Positions 61,960 to 64,000 of a DNA stretch of 64,000 bases are shown one piece after another (the first letter of the stretch is position 1; the number at the start of each line of letters is the position of its first letter). Made by a program: the position numbers and the translations under genes. The DNA lies in contig NZ_JAJEJP010000002.1 of assembly GCF_021390495.1 (NCBI RefSeq), positions 1,674,001 through 1,738,000 of the forward strand. The letters are read 5' to 3'. The notes beneath the pieces are model-generated. The model ran no database searches. It worked only from the letters and a program-made list of their open reading frames with translations, and had not been told where the DNA came from. The DNA comes from Paraburkholderia sp. ZP32-5. GTDB taxonomy: Bacteria > Pseudomonadota > Gammaproteobacteria > Burkholderiales > Burkholderiaceae.

Positions 61960-63471
61960 TTACTTCGCCGTCGGCATCGCGAATTCGGCGCCCTTCTCGA
62001 TGCTTTCCGACCAGCGCTGCATGATCGACTTCTGCTTCGTATAGAAACGCACGCCCTCTTCGCCGTATGCATGCGTGTCGCCGAACAGGCTGCGCTTCCA
62101 GCCACCGAAACCGTGCCATGCCATCGGCACCGGGATCGGTACATTGATGCCGACCATCCCGACCTCGATGCGACGTCCGAACTCACGCGCAACGTGACCG
62201 TCCTTCGTGAAGCATGCAACGCCGTTGCCAAACTCATGCGCGTTGATCAGTTCGACGGCTTCGGTGAAGTCCTTGACGCGCACGCACGCGAGCACCGGCC
62301 CGAAGATCTCTTCCTTGTAGATGCGCATCTCCGGCGTGACGTTGTCGAACAGCGTGCCGCCCGTGAAGAAGCCGTCTTCGTGGCCGGGCACTTTCAGACC
62401 GCGTCCATCGACGACCAGCGTCGCGCCTTCCTTGACGCCCTCGGCGACATAGCCCTCGATCCGCTCCAGCGCCTGGCGCGTGATGACCGGGCCCATTTCC
62501 GCATCCGCTTCCATACCATTCTTGACGATCAACGTGCGTGCGCGTTCGGCAAGCCTGGGGATGATCTTGTCGGCGACATCGCCGACAAGCAACGCGACCG
62601 AGATCGCCATACAGCGCTCGCCCGCCGAACCGTACGCGGCGCCAATCAGCGCGTCGACCGCTTTGTCCAGGTCGGCATCGGGCATCACAACCATATGATT
62701 CTTTGCACCGCCGAGCGCCTGGACACGTTTGCCGTGCTTCGCCCCGGTTTCATAGATGTAGTTCGCAATCGGCGTGGATCCAACGAAGCTGATCGCCTTG
62801 ACATCGGGATGCGTGAGCAACGCATCCACGACCACCTTATCGCCCTGCACCACGTTGAATACGCCGTCGGGCAAGCCCGCCTGCTTGAGCAGTCCGGCCA
62901 TGAACAGCGCCGCCGACGGATCGCGCTCGCTCGGCTTGAGGATGAATACGTTGCCTGCCGCGATCGCGACCGGGAACATCCAGCACGGCACCATGCACGG
63001 AAAGTTGAACGGCGTGATGCCCGCGACGACGCCAAGCGCCTGGCGCGTCGTCCAGTTGTCGATGCCGGTCGAGACCTGCTCCGTGTAATCCCCCTTCAGC
63101 AGTTGCGGGATGCCGCACGCGAACTCGATGACGTCGATGCCGCGCGCCACTTCGCCCTGTGCGTCCGAAAAAACTTTGCCATGCTCGGCGGTAATGATCG
63201 CGGCGAGCTCGTCGCGGTGTTTGTTCATCAACTCGAGGAAACGCAACATCACGCGGGCACGACGGATCGGCGGCGTATCGCTCCACTTCGGAAACGCGGC
63301 CTTCGCGCTTGCAACGGCAGCCTCGGCATCCGCAGCCTCGCCAAGCAGCAGTTTGCGGGCCCTCGCCCCCGTTGCGGGGTTGAACACGGACTGACTGCGG
63401 GTCCCCGTTCCGTTGACCCTTTGACCCGCGATGAAATGGCCCACGTCGGTGCTGTCGGTATAGGCGTGCAT
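61960..63471 (-). CDS. mmsA: Methylmalonate-semialdehyde dehydrogenase (CoA-acylating)
   Basis: 503-residue enzyme of the aldehyde dehydrogenase superfamily that converts (methyl)malonate semialdehyde to propionyl- or acetyl-CoA in valine, inositol or beta-alanine catabolism. MmsA-type features: [40 protein letters not shown] with [18 protein letters not shown], the Cys region [19 protein letters not shown], and [20 protein letters not shown]. The catalytic Glu of ordinary aldehyde dehydrogenases is replaced ([12 protein letters not shown]), as usual for acylating MmsA. It is divergent from a LysR gene with a matching LysR box. Confidence 0.93.
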   Translation of the reverse strand: MHAYTDSTDVGHFIAGQRVNGTGTRSQSVFNPATGARARKLLLGEAADAEAAVASAKAAFPKWSDTPPIRRARVMLRFLELMNKHRDELAAIITAEHGKVFSDAQGEVARGIDVIEFACGIPQLLKGDYTEQVSTGIDNWTTRQALGVVAGITPFNFPCMVPCWMFPVAIAAGNVFILKPSERDPSAALFMAGLLKQAGLPDGVFNVVQGDKVVVDALLTHPDVKAISFVGSTPIANYIYETGAKHGKRVQALGGAKNHMVVMPDADLDKAVDALIGAAYGSAGERCMAISVALLVGDVADKIIPRLAERARTLIVKNGMEADAEMGPVITRQALERIEGYVAEGVKEGATLVVDGRGLKVPGHEDGFFTGGTLFDNVTPEMRIYKEEIFGPVLACVRVKDFTEAVELINAHEFGNGVACFTKDGHVAREFGRRIEVGMVGINVPIPVPMAWHGFGGWKRSLFGDTHAYGEEGVRFYTKQKSIMQRWSESIEKGAEFAMPTAK

Positions 63472-63494
63472 GTCGTCTCCTTCGAAATGGTCGG

Positions 63495-63509
63495 TTGCCG
63501 GAATGGCAA
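63495..63509. promoter_or_regulatory. LysR-type box TTGCC-N5-GGCAA
   Basis: Perfect inverted repeat TTGCC/GGCAA around GGAAT, fitting the T-N11-A LysR consensus, between the divergent mmsA and LysR genes. Two TTCGAA copies flank it (63481-63486 and 63512-63517). Confidence 0.65.
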
Positions 63510-63591
63510 TGTTCGAAGTGTATGGATGGGCGCACGCGCCGGAAAGACGCTAGGATTGAATTCAATGTTTTCCATTGCGAACAATCACTGT

Positions 63592-64000
63592 ATGCAACCT
63601 CGAAATATCGAAGAGCTATGGGTCCATCTGCACTGGCTCACGACGCTTGCCGAACAGGGCACCTACACGGCGGCAGCCACGCGCCTCGGCGTCAGCAAAG
63701 CCGCAATGAGCCAACGCATCGCCGAACTGGAGCGTGCAGCGGGAATCTCGCTGGTGCAACGCACCACTCGCAGCGTACGGTTGACGGAAGCGGGCCAGCA
63801 ACTCGTGGATAGCACGCGCAGCCAGTATTCGCAGATCGCCGCGAGTTTTGCGCGGGTGCGCGAATTGTCGGGCGTCCCGCGCGGCCTCGTGCGCGTCACC
63901 GCGCCGGTCGCGTTTGCGCGCCAGCAGCTCGTGGCAAGGCTACCGGCGTTTCTGACGACCAATCCGGAAGTGCGTGTTCAGCTGGAAGTGTCCGATCGGC
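63592..64000 (+). CDS. LysR-family regulator (partial at window edge)
   Basis: At least 136 residues; the 3' part is outside the window. The N-terminal helix-turn-helix is typical: GTYTAAATRLGVSKAAMSQR, IAELERAAGISLVQRTTRSV, RLTEAGQQLVDSTRS, followed by the start of the substrate-binding domain (GLVRVTAPVAFARQQLVARL). An in-frame ATG at 63565, preceded by AGGA at good distance, is an alternative start. It is divergent from mmsA and probably regulates it in response to a pathway metabolite. Confidence 0.9.
   Translation, partial: MQPRNIEELWVHLHWLTTLAEQGTYTAAATRLGVSKAAMSQRIAELERAAGISLVQRTTRSVRLTEAGQQLVDSTRSQYSQIAASFARVRELSGVPRGLVRVTAPVAFARQQLVARLPAFLTTNPEVRVQLEVSDR

Noticed and set aside
1..64000. 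tRNA, rRNA, CRISPR arrays, insertion sequences, integrases and prophage genes
   Set aside because: None was seen: no transposase or integrase motifs, no regular repeat-spacer arrays and no recognisable tRNA cloverleaf sequence by eye.

Overview
The window is GC-rich, densely coded DNA from a beta-proteobacterium, most likely Burkholderiaceae (Paraburkholderia/Burkholderia type). This rests on the mix of families: DUF4148, DUF3175, DUF1488, DUF4142 and a PA2169-type four-helix protein, an extra sigma-54 gene, LutABC with an LldR-type regulator, and MocR, RpiR, FadR/GntR and XRE-cupin regulators beside catabolic operons. No rRNA, tRNA, CRISPR array, insertion sequence or prophage was seen. It reads as a chromosome or chromid segment rich in metabolic and stress accessory genes.

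Layout. 1-4.8 kb: the 5' part of a FAN1-like VRR-NUC nuclease gene with a LexA-like box in front of it, a methyl-accepting chemotaxis protein and a Tat-exported amidase. 4.9-8.5 kb: lactate oxidation operon lutABC with its GntR regulator and a palindromic operator. 8.6-13.3 kb: exported S10 peptidase, a ferritin-like diiron protein overlapping a second signal peptidase II, and an AruH-like aminotransferase. 13.5-15 kb: an isolated second rpoN. 15.5-23.2 kb: a run of small stress or envelope proteins (BON, four-helix, glycine zipper, DUF1488, DUF4142, PfpI, acidic disordered protein, PRC-barrel, DUF3175) around a type IB topoisomerase.

23.4-36.7 kb: two amino-acid modules. The first is a D-amino-acid dehydrogenase plus an orphan ABC binding protein, divergent from a MocR regulator. 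The second is a dipeptidase-like / MHS transporter / D-amino-acid dehydrogenase / ketimine-reductase operon under an XRE-cupin regulator. Then come AraC, an AhpD-like protein and an aldo-keto reductase. 37-44 kb: Lhr helicase and a PAS-GGDEF-EAL protein. 44.3-50.9 kb: M20 peptidase, superinfection-immunity-like protein, DUF2158, OsmC, DUF4148, a carboxymuconolactone-decarboxylase-fold protein and a class III aminotransferase. 46.85-47.6 kb is an unusual AT-rich gene-free stretch.

51.4-55.1 kb: a four-gene operon of TelA-like protein, unknown protein and two proteins that each carry two YbjQ-like repeats. It is the best candidate here for an undescribed system. It sits between an aminotransferase and an RpiR regulator whose upstream regions share a motif. 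56.2-64 kb: DUF2306 protein, an enoyl-CoA hydratase / MFS / aldehyde dehydrogenase catabolic operon with divergent GntR, methylmalonate-semialdehyde dehydrogenase, and a partial LysR with a good LysR box.

All identifications come from reading motifs and neighbourhoods; no database search was run.
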